From positions 63,628,088 to 63,692,087 of the forward strand of contig CM038040.1 of assembly GCA_021397845.1 (NCBI GenBank): DNA of 64,000 nt, given 5' to 3'. Below the pieces are notes generated by a model, which made no database searches, was not told where the DNA came from, and worked only from the letters and a program-made list of their open reading frames with translations. Within the stretch, counting starts at the first letter, position 1. The number at the start of each line of letters is the position of its first letter. The DNA comes from Areca catechu. Its lineage: Eukaryota > Streptophyta > Magnoliopsida > Arecales > Arecaceae. Shown in pieces: positions 22,193 through 33,499 of the stretch. The translations under genes and the position numbers were made by a program.

Positions 22193-24254
22193 TGTAAGAT
22201 AAAACTAACTAAAATAAACAAATATTTATAAGACCAGAATAAATTTAAAATAAGTTTATTCAATAGATCAATTACAGTATTATTAAATGCACCCTATCAC
22301 TAACTAAAGGTAAAGTGGTCATATTCCATTTAAGAATTGCATTAATTTTATAGGTCATTTACAGTAACCAAAGAATACGCAATAGAAGTTCCAAAAAAAT
22401 TTTGGCAGCATTTTTTCTTAGTTCTCCCCATATAAATAAATATGTATGAAGAGAACTAAAACGAAATGCTATCCGAAATATATCTAGAACTCTATCCATA
22501 CCGTTTGATTACTGTAAGCACCTATAAAATTATTTTCAATTCTCAAACTGTCCAAACTGGATAATCAATTGACCACTGTACATGTTTCTCCCATCCATAT
22601 AAAAATAAAATAATTGTACGGATGCTGTAGAATATATACTTTAATCAATTGACAAGTCTATGTTTTTATGCAATGCAAGTTTTTTAAAAAATATTTAAAA
22701 AGCCATAATTGATCATAACAAAGCATAATGAAACTAACCTTAAAGCATAACATGTTCAGTAAGATGCAGGTATATACTAAGAAATTTATAAAGAAACAGA
22801 AATCATCTACTAAGAAAAAGAATAATAAAAAATAAGAAGGAGGCTCAGTTATATACTATTTAATCTGTAACTAACTCAAAATGACTATAATCGGTTGCCT
22901 ACAAAAGAAGGCCATCCAAGATTGTTGCCATTAGAAACAGTTGAATCAGCCAAACATACATCGCACAATCATCATAGCCTCTATATACAAACCTTAAACC
23001 AATTTTAAAATTGGTTACAGAGCTTCTTTACTCTCCAAGCAAACACCTGATAAGAAAATAGCAACAAAACAGATAGTTCTACATGACATAAAAACTACCA
23101 ACAACAACAAGATTATGAATCGTAGATAGGGTTAACTTAGAATCCAAAATGAAAGATTAATTTACTAAATTTATTTGTCTCATTCAAGACTACGTTTCAT
23201 GTTAGTTCTACACAGGGTTAGTAGGTTATATATAAATTTCTAATATAGCTATCTATTCTAAGGTTATTAATTACGACCACCACCGATCACTACTATTATC
23301 ATTTTTACTTTATAAAAAATACTTTCATGCACATGCAGTGGAGCATAGGTGGGTCTAGCCAATCAAGTGGACTAGGCCAATCCGGGTCATAACATGATTT
23401 GTCTCTAACCTAAAATCATGACTTTTCTCATCCTTTGTCATTTTATTTTTTTCCTACATATCCACTATTAATCCTTTTCTTTGATCTTTTGTTTAAATAT
23501 ATTTATATCAGAAAATCCTGCTCCATTAAAGTTTCAATGGATCTATTCATTCTCTTTTCATGCATTTAGAGAGACTCTTAATTAGAGATAAGTTGCTTAG
23601 ATCTTTAGATTCCTCAATGGTAGCAATAACAAAATAAAAGTTGACTTTAGATACACCGGATGCAACCCATACATAAAGTTTAACTTTGGATACAGACCAA
23701 TAGGCCAACTACACAGTGCTCTTTACCATCTTGAAAAATATTAAGATATCATCTTTATATTGTAGGATCTTAGTGTTGGCATATCCATAGGATCTCTAAG
23801 CCCTCAAAGATTCTTTGAGCATTTTACACAGAGAAATAATAGATAACAAAAATAAAATAAAACAAGTAATAATAGACAAAAAAAAATAAAACATATAAAG
23901 CAAACCTACGGATTTGATGAACAGAGAGGGATCGAGGTGGCCAGCGCACGAGGAGTTGATGGAAGAGACGGAGAAGGAGGGAGGGATCGTCGGAGGAGCT
24001 ACTGGCCGATCGAGTAAGAGGAGGAGGGAGGGATCGGTGGAGGAGGAGGTTACGTCGGCGGATCGAGCGTGGGATCTAGGGCACGGATCGGAGGAGGAGG
24101 AGGAGGAGGAAGAGCTAGGTCGGCGGATCGGGAGGAGGAGGAGGAGGAGGAGCTAGGTCGGCGGATCGAGCGGAGGAGGAAGAGGAGGAGCAAGGTCGAC
24201 GGATCGAGCAAATGGCGGGATCTAGGGCTTGGACGGGGAGAAAAAGGAATTTCA
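22193..24254. other. 5' non-coding region of the CACTA element
   Basis: AT-rich to about 23900 without supported ORFs. 23914-24230 is a purine-rich GGAGGA stretch that opens several low-complexity frames rich in Glu, Arg and Gly. These look like simple sequence and not genes. The region would hold the promoter and 5' leader of the - strand transposase gene. Confidence 0.5.
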
Positions 24255-24480
24255 GAAATCTGGCGACGTTTAGAAGCGTCAGTAATTTCAGAATTTTAAC
24301 GATGCTTTTAGAAAGTCCGGCAACGCTTAAAAGCGTCGGCAAACATTAGAAACTTGGCGATGCTTTAAAGCGTCAGAGAATACCGACACTTTTTAAAAGC
24401 GTCGGAGAATACCGATACTTTTTAAAAGCGTCGGCGGGTTTCAGATTCTTCCGACGCGCCACCAAAGCATCGAGAGAAAA
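24255..24480. repeat. Right subterminal repeats (AAAGCGTCG)
   Basis: Seven or more copies of AAAAGCGTCGG and GATGCTTTAAAGCGTC-type units, alternating with AATACCGA, mirror the left subterminal repeats. Confidence 0.85.
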
Positions 24481-24493
24481 CCGTCGCCTTTCA

Positions 24494-24510
24494 CCCATTT
24501 TCCTGTAGTG
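24494..24510 (-). repeat. Right terminal inverted repeat of the CACTA element
   Basis: On the - strand it reads CACTACAGGAAAATGGG and pairs with the left end at 15748. Confidence 0.88.
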
Positions 24511-24967
24511 GCAGTTGGATTCCTGATCCTATCCAAAAACAAAAAAAAATGAAAACAAAAACAAAACAAAAAAAAAAACAAAGAATTGAAAAACAAAAAC
24601 AAAAGAAAAGAAAAAAAAAGGAAAAAAGAAAAAAAATATTTTATTATGCTGGTTTCATGAAGCTTACATGGTTAATAACATAGACAAATTCCAAGTACAC
24701 TAACCGAACCTCTGAAGTCCCCCTCTGCGTGAAACTTTTCCATTACAGTGTACCATGTTTTCCTGATTTCATTACTATAATATATTTTAGTGTTGAAGAA
24801 GATGTAATCATGTAGTCATCCATGAGCAGGTGAAACTTTAGTGGATCTAATGTTTGCATGCATATTCATGCATGTGTACACGTGTCTAAGAGCGTTCACA
24901 TGTGTGCATGCATGAGAAAGAGATGTCAAGCAGGTAAGATGCTTTGATCCTGGCCTTAGCCATGAAA

Positions 24968-25009
<42 letters not shown>

Positions 25010-25677
25010 GCATGCATGCGGGGTCCATCAGATGATTGCAATCTATCTATCCACACTTTTTCACATGCTATATAATCCTTGTCTTGGTGGTGAAGTGGGG
25101 AAACTGATAGCTTTGACATAAAAATACAGTGCAAAGCACTCTTGTCTCTTTGATCGATGAGGACCGAACTCCATCCACTTTACACAGATAATCCCGCTGT
25201 CTTTTGCTGCTGGTAGGTACGGAGCTACATGCGTGATCTTCGCCAAAACCCCGAGAAATGCATGCATGTGGACCAAAGGATGAAACTATAGCAGTTACAC
25301 ATGGTCGACCCACAAACAGAAACTTGACCTCATACATCCACAGGTTTGGATCTGAGTCTAAAATTTTCCAAAAGAAGGATAAAGATTGGCCAGAATTTGA
25401 TGATGCCCACTCATAAAGGGGAAGGATCCCGAGTGGCTTGGATCGGCAACTATAGTCAGTTGACCTAATACTTGACTCATACGTTCGAGATCTAATGCTA
25501 CCACTAGTTTATTATATATGCATCAAGGTTTCGATCGACAACAACGTTAATCTATTACAATACTTTTGGTTGCTTTTGCGATGAATACTAGTTATTTTAG
25601 TGATAGTCCTTATAGCATTATTATAATTAAAAACAAATAATATTGTGTTTCCAATTATTATTCACTTGACAAAAAAT
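24511..25677. other. Unassigned stretch with A-rich tract and microsatellite
   Basis: An A-rich CAAAA/AAAAAC tract covers about 24536-24645. No coding region is supported; the minus-strand frames at 24816-25337 are translations of the CT repeat and its flanks. Confidence 0.5.
24970..25015. repeat. (CT)23 microsatellite
   Basis: An uninterrupted CT dinucleotide run of about 46 bp. Confidence 0.95.
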
Positions 25678-25687
25678 ATTATCTTTT

Positions 25688-25998
25688 ATTTTTTTTGATA
25701 GAAAAAAAAAAAAAAAAAAAAGAGGATAGAGGGGGTTTTACCTCGGTGTAGCGCCACATTCTGGTCTCAGCCTGCTAGATCTTTGTTCGAAACATGCCGC
25801 AATTTTTTCACGTACCTTTCCCATCCTCCGGGATTTATCCGAATCGGTGAGCATATCAGTTTAGCCCCTCGACGACGTCGGAGTATCAGCCGATCCACTT
25901 CCTAGTCACCTGTATCCAAAAATTTTGAAAGTTTAATCGAGTTATCTACGAGATCATTTCTCGAACCCGTGACCAACCGTACTATCCTCGTAGGGGTT
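25688..25998 (-). mobile_element. tRNA-derived SINE with poly(T) tail, minus strand
   Basis: The element is flanked by a perfect 10-bp target duplication ATTATCTTTT (25678-25687 and 25999-26008). On the - strand the head is tRNA-like: a box A-like GATAGTACGGTTGG and a box B-like GGTTCGAGAAA about 30 bp further on, the internal RNA polymerase III promoter. The body is about 300 bp without ORF, and the 3' end on that strand is a run of more than 20 T. Poly(T)-tailed SINEs are known from monocots. I cannot assign the family. Confidence 0.85.
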
Positions 25999-26008
25999 AT
26001 TATCTTTT

Positions 26009-27179
26009 TGGACCAAACAATCTCTTTCAGAGGGAAGACTAATGCTAATAAAATTAAATTCTAAAAAGAAACAATATCTTTATTATAAAATAGATAAATA
26101 AAACTAGCAGCCAATATTTGCATTATTACACACCCTTACAATGCTAAATAATGGGTTGTAATTGCTATCGTATTTTTTTCTTGTTTCTATATATGTAATG
26201 TACGATAGGGAGCCTAAAACTATTAAAACAGTAAGTTATTCTATGTAAATGCATATGGGAATAAAAAAATTAACTTGCTTTAAAAATTTTGTTTTTCCTG
26301 GATCCAAAATTTGGTGGAAGGGAAAGAGGGGTTTCATTGGCTATCATTAATAACTTTTCCTATGCAAGGATGGATCTGCTCGGTTGACATATGTTCCACC
26401 TTCCAACCTCCGATAAATGCAACAGGGTGAGTACCGTTGACGGTTGAAGCCCATGTTTATCCCCCTGTTTCCCTTGGATGTACTTGCGTGGAGCCACGGG
26501 TGTTTTTTTGGTTTAAGGTTTGTTCTTTGTTAAAGAGGAGTCCAAACAAGACCCTGATTTAGAGCCCTGTGCTTTAGGGGAGAGTCCTATCGTGGTTATC
26601 TTTTAGATCTTATACTTTGATTGGGAGGCTCTTTTTTTGATACTGACTTGAAACCGATCGACCAAGAACCGAGCATACCTCAACCTACATAGTACATAAG
26701 CACAGTAGATACAGAATTGCTTTGTAAAGGAAATAAATTTGAGCAAAACATAGAACATAATAGAAATAATCAAGCAATACAAAAATAGAAGAAAAAAAAA
26801 ATATCATATATACATGGTTCAACCTATCAATTCTTAACCTTCAGGCAAGATCTCTTTGGCATTCTTTTATTCAATCCTTGACATAAATGGTATAAAACTG
26901 GAGAAGAAAATATAAAAATATTTTTCTACAAGATTTCTCCCTCAAAACAAAGTCCTTAGAATCTTAAAATTTACGTTACATTTTTTGGAAAATAAAATAT
27001 TAGTAAAAAAATTATTTGTTTTTTTCTAAAAAGATATGAAATTAATTTTTGGAATTTAAAATTGCAATCTATTTTTTGGTTATAATTTTTTTAATATTTT
27101 ACAACTAAAAAATAACATGCAAAATTTTTTTAAAAAAAATAAATAATAAAAATAAAATAATTAAAAATAAATTTAAATG
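26009..27179. other. Unassigned AT-rich stretch
   Basis: No coding region or terminal repeats were seen. The right part (from about 26940) grades into the very AT-rich subterminal region of the CACTA end at 27496 and may belong to it. Confidence 0.4.
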
Positions 27180-27496
27180 AGACTGATTTACAGTTAGAAA
27201 ATTGATTGCAAATTTATCTTAAAAAATTTAAATAATTTAAAATATTTGTGATTTGTTTTTTAATTAAAAATTTATAAAGATATATTTTTTATTTTTAATA
27301 AATCGGTTGCAATATCGATTGCAAAAATTGGTTGCAACAATCAATCATAAAAAATTTTGCAACCGACTTTGTAGTTGATTTATAATCGATCACTATATTA
27401 ATATTTCTTTAAAATTTGATTATAAAATCAATCACAAAATTGACAAAAATAAAATAATTATAAAATTGATTACTAAAATGTTGTTTTCTTATAGTG
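27180..27496. mobile_element. CACTA right terminus of the GCAACCGA family
   Basis: It contains GCAACCGAC, CGGTTGCAAT and many degenerate GATTGCAAA motifs and ends GTTGTTTTCTTATAGTG, the same terminus as at 14266. No matching CACTA left end was found upstream, so the copy is truncated or extends further left than can be recognised. It interrupts the internal region of the non-autonomous LTR element that resumes at 27497. Confidence 0.72.
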
Positions 27497-28625
27497 GGTG
27501 TGATGAGAAGGGAAGCTTCTCATTTTGATGGTACAAGTGAATAATTTGTTGGTCTAATTTTGGTTAGATATGGTCTTGGAGGAAAGGCCTCAGTATATGA
27601 TAGATAGACAATGGAGTTCTCTATGAAAGAGAAGTAGCAAGGGATTGTTTGATGGATGAGATGTGTTTGTAGTGCTAGATGAGAGGTCATCCAAGGGTAA
27701 TGGTCAAGGTAGAGTTGAAGAATCAACTATACAAGCTTCTTCGTATATAAAAAGGAAGGAAAGTAATTAGGGTACATTTAGTGATTCGACCTGTCGAAGA
27801 CTTGAGGTGATGGGAGAAAGTGAAGGTGGTTGATTCTCAAAGTGTCATAGCTAGTTTAAAGGATGGAGAGATATTTTTGGTTGTTTCGAAGAAGTCCATG
27901 GAGTACGGAGGGTCCAAAATGGGAGCAGCAGTGGTGAAGGTGCAGTAGGAGGCCCAGCAAGAGAGCATTAGGCAACTAAACTCATATCTAATTTTATCTT
28001 CTATAGGGGTACCAGGATAAGTCAAGTTTTAGGTGGGGCACTAGCCAGAGATGCCTCCATAGGTGGAGGATGGTTTGGCATAGGTCAGAGTTGAGAGGTG
28101 TAGAAAAAGGTGCCAGATTTTAGCACCAGTGGCAGTGATGCATTGCTTGGATTTATATGGGATGTGTGGGTACTGGAGAGACATGGCTCTGGGAAGATCA
28201 TGCCATATAGTTTGTTTGTACTGAGAGAGGACTTGGATACTTATAAGGAGGTTGAGGCAAGTCCTAGGAGAGATAGGTAGGTCCTAGCCAAGACAGGTGA
28301 GTTGCAAACCCTCTAGAAAAAGCCGAAGCGATAGTTAGTATAAGTGTAGAAGAGGAAGATGCTTACATGACATAGGAGGATTCCCAGATACAATCTTCAA
28401 CATAAGTGGAGGTGATCATCTTAGAGTTCTCTAGGGATGAAGGGATTGGCATCAGCCTTGAAGTTTACACAAGGAGCTATTAGGATATGCAGCGGTGGCA
28501 CGATGGCAACAAGTTGGTGCAGACAGATCACTCAGAGCATGACAAGACTTGTAGGTACTAAGATGGCGATTGTTGGTATAGTTATGGTGCTCACAAAACT
28601 TGAGAGGCTAGGAGAGGAGTCACCG
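27497..28625 (+). mobile_element. Non-autonomous LTR element, internal region, first (partial) copy
   Basis: This 1129-bp segment aligns end to end with 30129-31257 (same length, scattered substitutions), and in both cases an LTR beginning TGATGGCTCC follows. It is thus the 3' part of an internal region. It has no recognisable domain in any frame, so the element is non-autonomous. Its left part was cut by the CACTA end at 27496. Confidence 0.82.
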
Positions 28626-29780
28626 TGATGGCTCCAAGAATTTAGAACTTGTTTGAGTCCTAGGGCTATGAATGGTTTGGAGGTTCCTCCACGGGCTCAA
28701 GGTCTAGAGTCTTTGGATCTTAAGGAGGCTAATCCACATTGAATCGGGTTTGAGTCCAAGTAGGTGTAAGAATGGGTCAAGTCATGGGAGTACATAGACT
28801 TAGATAAGTACTCTCCTATTTGGATTAGCCTTGGAAGAAATTTGAGTTAGGATTTAGATTTATGTTCCTATTCTTATTTGAATTAGGAGACCTTTTGGTC
28901 TATAAAAGAGCATACCATGTAAACTAAGTAAGAAAAATCATAATATAGACTCTTTCTCTTAAAAACCCCTCTCTCCTCTCTCTCTCTCTCTCTCTTTTCA
29001 CACCACCAAGGGGGCCTCATTCCAATGATATCATGCCAGAGGAAGTTAGCACACAAAGTTGTGTACTAAGACTTGTTTGGTGCTAAGAGTCTCCAACTCC
29101 AGGGGTTCTCTCTTTTACCAAGGTTCTCCATGCCCCAAGAGTTGTATGCCATTTAAAGCAAGAGAAGGCATCCCATCTAGTCTTCTCATATTATAAGGTT
29201 CTCCAAGAGGTTCACCCAAGAATCCTAGAGAAGAAAGACTCCTTGTTGCAAAAAGTGGGTTAGCGCTAGGTTGTTTTGGTGCCAGGGAATCGCAGCATTC
29301 TTGATTGGTGTTCACCCCATCTTTTCATTTCAAGTCTCCAGCAAAGGGAGGCATCAAAGATTCCAATAATAGGAGGACTTTTGGTCTAAAAGGGATTGGG
29401 AGGCACCAATGATTTTAGCACTAAACCAAGTTGATGCCAGGAAAGGCTACCGCTTGGAGAATCCTAGTCCAACTAGGATTGGAGTTGGCCAGCTATCCAA
29501 ACCTCTTTTGTCAACCCCTGAGACATGGGGAGGAGCATTTCAAGTCTGAAATTAGTGTAGCCATGTCCTAAAGGCCCAAGGACTCAGCTGGGGTGTTAAA
29601 CGAAGGCAGGTACACTAAGTTACTGGGTGCTAGATTTTTTAGCAACATATAGATTTTATGCTACTTGATTTTTTTCTTAATCATTTGCTACCCTGAACAA
29701 ATTCAGGATTGACATAAAATTTTACTGAGGCATCCATTGCTAGTCTCTGAAGGTTCATGTAAAGGTTAGGTGGTCCTACA
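28626..29780 (+). repeat. LTR of the non-autonomous element (1155 bp)
   Basis: The LTR starts TGATGGCTCCAAGAA and ends GGTGGTCCTACA. A TATA box is seen in GGTCTATAAAAGAGC (about 28898-28912), a CT-rich tract at about 28966-28994, and a tRNA-Met primer site follows. The partner LTR is 31258-31333 plus 39247-39903. Confidence 0.83.
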
Positions 29781-29797
29781 ATTGGTATCAAGGCCCG
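29781..29797 (+). promoter_or_regulatory. Primer binding site (initiator tRNA-Met type)
   Basis: ATTGGTATCAAGGCCCG directly follows the LTR; it resembles the common plant site TGGTATCAGAGCC with small changes. Confidence 0.7.
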
Positions 29798-31257
29798 GTG
29801 GTGTGTGGGACATGAAGGATGTCATATAAAAACCCGTCACCCTTTTTTTTTGTGCATGTACAAAAATTTCTCAGGTCTCTCCCCTATGTTGTGGTGATTT
29901 TCTAGAGGCCATGCCTAGATAGGAGACTCCTAACACAAGTTAGGAAGCCCTAGTTTGCATGGGAAAGAAAGAGTAGTCACCTATTTTCATAGGGAAGAGA
30001 AAGAAGAAAGGCTATCCAAAATAAAAAAAATTAGCACAAACCTAGTCCAAGGTCCTTTTGGATCTATCTTCTTGTTGTAATTATGGTTTGGCCAACCCTG
30101 AGTAGTGGGTTGAAGGTAGAGGTGGAAAGGTGTGACGAGAAGGGGAGCTTCTCGTTTTGGATGGTATGGATGGATGATTTGCTATTCCAACTTTGGTTAG
30201 ATTCGATCTTGGAGGAAAGGCCGGATTCTATGACATATAAGCAGTGGAGTTCTCTAGGGAAGATGGGCAGCAAGGGGTTGTTTAATGGATGAGGCATGTT
30301 TGGCATGTTGGAGGAGAAGTCATCCAAGGATATTGGTCGAAGTGGTGCTGAAGAAGCAACTATACAGCCTTCAGATACAGGAAGGTGGGGAAGTAGTTGG
30401 AGTACTTCAACAATTTGACCAATCGAAGATTTGGGGTGAAGGGAGAAGGCGAAGGTGGCTGATTACCAAACTGTCAGAGGATGGGGAGATCCTTTTGGTT
30501 GTTTCGGAGGAGTATGTGGAGTACAAAGGGTCCAAAATGGGTGGAACGATGATGGAGGTACAGCAGGAGGCCCAGTAGGAGGCCCAGCAGGATAGCATTG
30601 AATAGCTAATCTCATATTTGATTTTATCTTCTATAGGGGCACCAAGAGTCGAGTTTCAGGTGGAGCATCAGCTAGAGGTGCTTCCACAAGCAGAGGATGG
30701 TTTGGCATTGGTTTAAAGCCTAAAAGTATAGGAGAAGGCACCAGATTGTAGCACCAGTGATGGTGACATTGCATGGATCTATGCAAGATATGCAGGCACC
30801 AAAGAGGCATGCCTCACAGGAGACCAACTCAGATAATTTGTTTGTAGTGAAAGAGGGCATAGATACCTATGAGAAGGTTAAGGCAAGTCTCGGGGTAGAT
30901 AGGTGGGTCCTAGCCAGGTAGGTAAGCTTCAAACCTTCTAGAAGAAGCTGAAGTGATGGTTGGTGCAGGTATAGAAGAGAATGATGCCTACATGCTACAA
31001 GAGGGTACCCGAATACAAGCAAGGATCTTCAGCCTAAGAGGAGATGGTCATCTCAAAGGCCTCCAAGATTGAAGGGATTGGCATCGACATTGGAGTATAT
31101 ATAGGAAGCTATCAAAGTGTGCAACGGCAGCGCGATGGTTATAGGTTGGTGTAGACGGATTGTGTAAAGCATGCCAAGGCTTGTGGGTACCAAGGTGGAG
31201 ATTGTTGGTGCAATTATGATGCTACCAAGGCTTGGGAGGCCAAGAGAAGAGTCACAG
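29781..31257 (+). mobile_element. Non-autonomous LTR element, internal region, second copy
   Basis: 1477 bp lie between the primer site and the next LTR. No gag or pol motif is readable; open stretches (for example 30083-30292 and 30285-30578) show no known domain and are not shared as intact frames with the first copy. The distance between the two copies of every landmark is 2632 bp, i.e. LTR plus internal region. Confidence 0.8.
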
Positions 31258-31333
31258 TGATGGCTCCAAGAATTTAACACTAGGATGGGTCCTAGGGCAA
31301 GGATCGATTGATCTTAGGGTGGAGGTTCCGCCA
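31258..31333 (+). repeat. Start of the second LTR of the non-autonomous element, split by the Tekay insertion
   Basis: TGATGGCTCCAAGAATTTA matches the start of the LTR at 28626. The LTR is interrupted at 31333 by a Ty3/gypsy insertion and resumes at 39247. Confidence 0.85.
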
Positions 31334-33187
31334 TGTCACGTCCCGAGTTCATCACCGGAATCAGCTACGTGACCGGCCGTACAAATCCTAGGTTTTACCC
31401 TAGAGATCATGTAAAGCCTAGGTACACAAGAGTCAAACACAACAAATTAAAACTAATATTATATAAACAATCGAGTAATAACTGAACAATCCATTTATTA
31501 AGTCAATATCATTAATTGGTCTATTGATTCACAAATATCAGTAACCGAAACTAAAACTAACTAACTAACTAACTCAACATTTACGAAGCTCCGTCTCACG
31601 CCCAACCCAATCCTTGCTATGTATCCTGAGTCTTTGGAAAAAAAATAAATAGTAAGGAGTGAGCTATACAATCCAGTAAGGTTTCCATGTGATCACACCA
31701 ATAATAATATGTATTTATGAAAATAGCAAAACACCAGTATATCATGTTATGCAGTCAAACAATTCAAGTTTCATGTATGACAAAAATGTTGAAAACTTTA
31801 CATTTTTCTTTTAGAATTTCTATTATTTAACCTTTATCTTTAGGGTTCTGGACTAGCCACGGTCACACTCCAACCTATGACTGGCACACTGTTGTCATAC
31901 TCCAGCCTGTGACTGGCACACAAAATTGTCGCAATCCCGCCTGTGATTGGCACACAATTTGTCACACTCCAGCCTATGACTGGCACACTGAGAAACCACG
32001 GTACCACCGTGGCATGGCTAGTCCAAACACCGTTTCACTTAACACTTTATTATTTCATCTCATATAGTCAGAACATGTCACCTTTCAACAATCGATATCA
32101 CGATCCAACCCATTCAAAGATCACTTGATAAACATGATATATTAAATAAAACACAACAACAATTACAACAAACTCATTCTGTATCTCGGTAAATCAAATC
32201 ATGCTATCCGAAAACAACTATGCATGAAAATATTTACATATATGCTCGGATCAAATCAGATCATCTAAATTACATTTATATTATGGGTGATCAAGTCTAG
32301 GAGTCCTTATCTCTCACAAATCAACTATCCATGCCTGAACTAATCCGTACCCGAAATCTGTGCGACGCCTTCCTGCTCAAAAGACTGACTCCATACAATA
32401 ATAAATAATTTTATTAAAATCTAAATTCCTAATTCTTTTTTATGAATCTCGAGAAAATTCCTTGACTTTATCTCTTCTTTCTCTCTCTTCTTCTCTCTCT
32501 TTTTTTTTCCTTTTCTCTCTTTTTTTTCCTGGACCGTACAGAACCCCCTCCCCCCCCTTTTTTTTTCTTCTTTTCTTTCCTCCCTCCTTTCTTTCTTTCT
32601 CTTTTCTTTTCTTCTCTCCCGAGCTCATCCCTTGCCTCTCCCTATCTCGATCGATCGACAGGCCTCCCCCTGCTATTGACGGCCGAGGGAGGAGTTCACC
32701 GAGAGGAGCTCGGCAGACCGGAGCAGACGGTGGTGGTGCAACCACCAGATCCATGACCCCCAACACAGATCAACCGAAACAAAATAAAATTGAATTTGAC
32801 CCATTTTTATTATAAAAAAAAAAACCTTATTTGACTTCGCCGGACTCTTGGATGCTCGCCGGAGGGAAGGGAATGCATGGGAGAAGCTCGATGGTTCGAG
32901 TTGACGATGGTGGATGGGGATTTAAAGAACAACAATGAGTTTCCTCGCCGTTCGGAAGACGGACTCCATCCAATCAGAATTCAATCCGACCCAGACTCAA
33001 CCGATCAATTCCCTCTCCCACACGACTCTTCCCTCATGGCATCCGGTGAGAAACTTGACTGGATAAGGGAGGATTAACCTCCCCTGTTCCACGACCTTCT
33101 TCCCATTAGTTCACTCACTTTTTTTTTTCACTGGTTTGGGTTGAAGTCGGCTGGGCCGCCGACTTCAGCCCAAGCCCAAATATTACA
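31334..33187 (-). repeat. 3' LTR of the Tekay-like element (1854 bp)
   Basis: On the - strand it runs from TGTAATATTTGGGC to GGACGTGACA. It is about 740 bp longer than the 5' LTR; the extra part covers about 32390-33140, with a pyrimidine-rich tract (32460-32640). Frames in that tract are low-complexity and not genes. Confidence 0.9.
31858..31992. repeat. Minisatellite in the 3' LTR
   Basis: Four copies of a roughly 32-bp unit TGTCACACTCCAGCCTATGA + CTGGCACAC. The other LTR (38650-38810) has five. Confidence 0.88.
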
Positions 33188-33202
33188 TTCTCCCCCCGTT
33201 AA
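33188..33202 (-). promoter_or_regulatory. Polypurine tract of the Tekay-like element
   Basis: On the - strand AACGGGGGGAGAA directly precedes the LTR start TGTAATA; it primes plus-strand cDNA. Confidence 0.85.
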
Positions 33203-33261
33203 AAAAATTTCATCCTCGAAATTTACGTACCTGGTGTTTCGAAAAGCTGTGGATATTTTGC

Positions 33262-33495
33262 TCACATCTCTACTTCAAGTTCCCATGTAGCTTCTCTTTC
33301 ACTATGATTGCTCCATTGCACCTTCACATATGGTATGGTTCGGTGTCGTAACTCTTGATCCTTGCTATCGACAATTCGTATAGCCACCTCCTCATAAGTC
33401 AAATCCTCTTGAAGTTGTAATGGCACCAAGTCTATTGCATGGCTGGGATCAGGAATATACTTCCATAACATTGACACATGAAATACATTGTGCAC
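33262..33495 (-). pseudogene. pol: Tekay-like pol, C-terminal chromodomain
   Basis: The frame gives NVFHVSMLWKYIPDPSH, LQEDLTYEEVAIRI and KVQWSNHSEREATWELE, the chromodomain-like end of chromovirus integrase, thought to guide insertion to heterochromatin. It is the end of the pol polyprotein; the frame is separated from the integrase core by stops (for example about 33520). Confidence 0.88.
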
Positions 33496-33499
33496 CCTA

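Larger units (their letters stand above)
15748..24510 (-). mobile_element. CACTA (En/Spm) DNA transposon with both termini, 8.8 kb
   Basis: The left end reads CACTACAGTAAAATAGG and the right end, on the other strand, CACTACAGGAAAATGGG, a typical CACTA terminal inverted repeat. Flanking triplets are ACA (15745-15747) and GCA (24511-24513), a 3-bp duplication with one mismatch. Both ends carry AAAGCGTCG subterminal repeats. Two degenerate genes lie on the - strand: a TNP2-type transposase (right) and an En/Spm second protein (left). Premature stops in both make it non-autonomous now. Confidence 0.92.

Noticed and set aside
23914..24342. Glu/Arg-rich ORFs on both strands
   Set aside because: They arise from a GGAGGA-rich simple sequence within the CACTA element; no domain and no sign of coding bias.
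24816..25337. Minus-strand ORFs around the CT repeat
   Set aside because: They contain RERERE from the microsatellite and have no domain.
29783..29797. tRNA gene
   Set aside because: TGGTATCA sequences here, at 38120 and at 62971 are primer binding sites next to LTRs; no cloverleaf was found.
32440..32815. ORFs of 108 and 117 codons over a pyrimidine-rich tract
   Set aside because: They are low-complexity Ser/Phe/Leu or Lys/Arg/Glu translations of an LTR tract.
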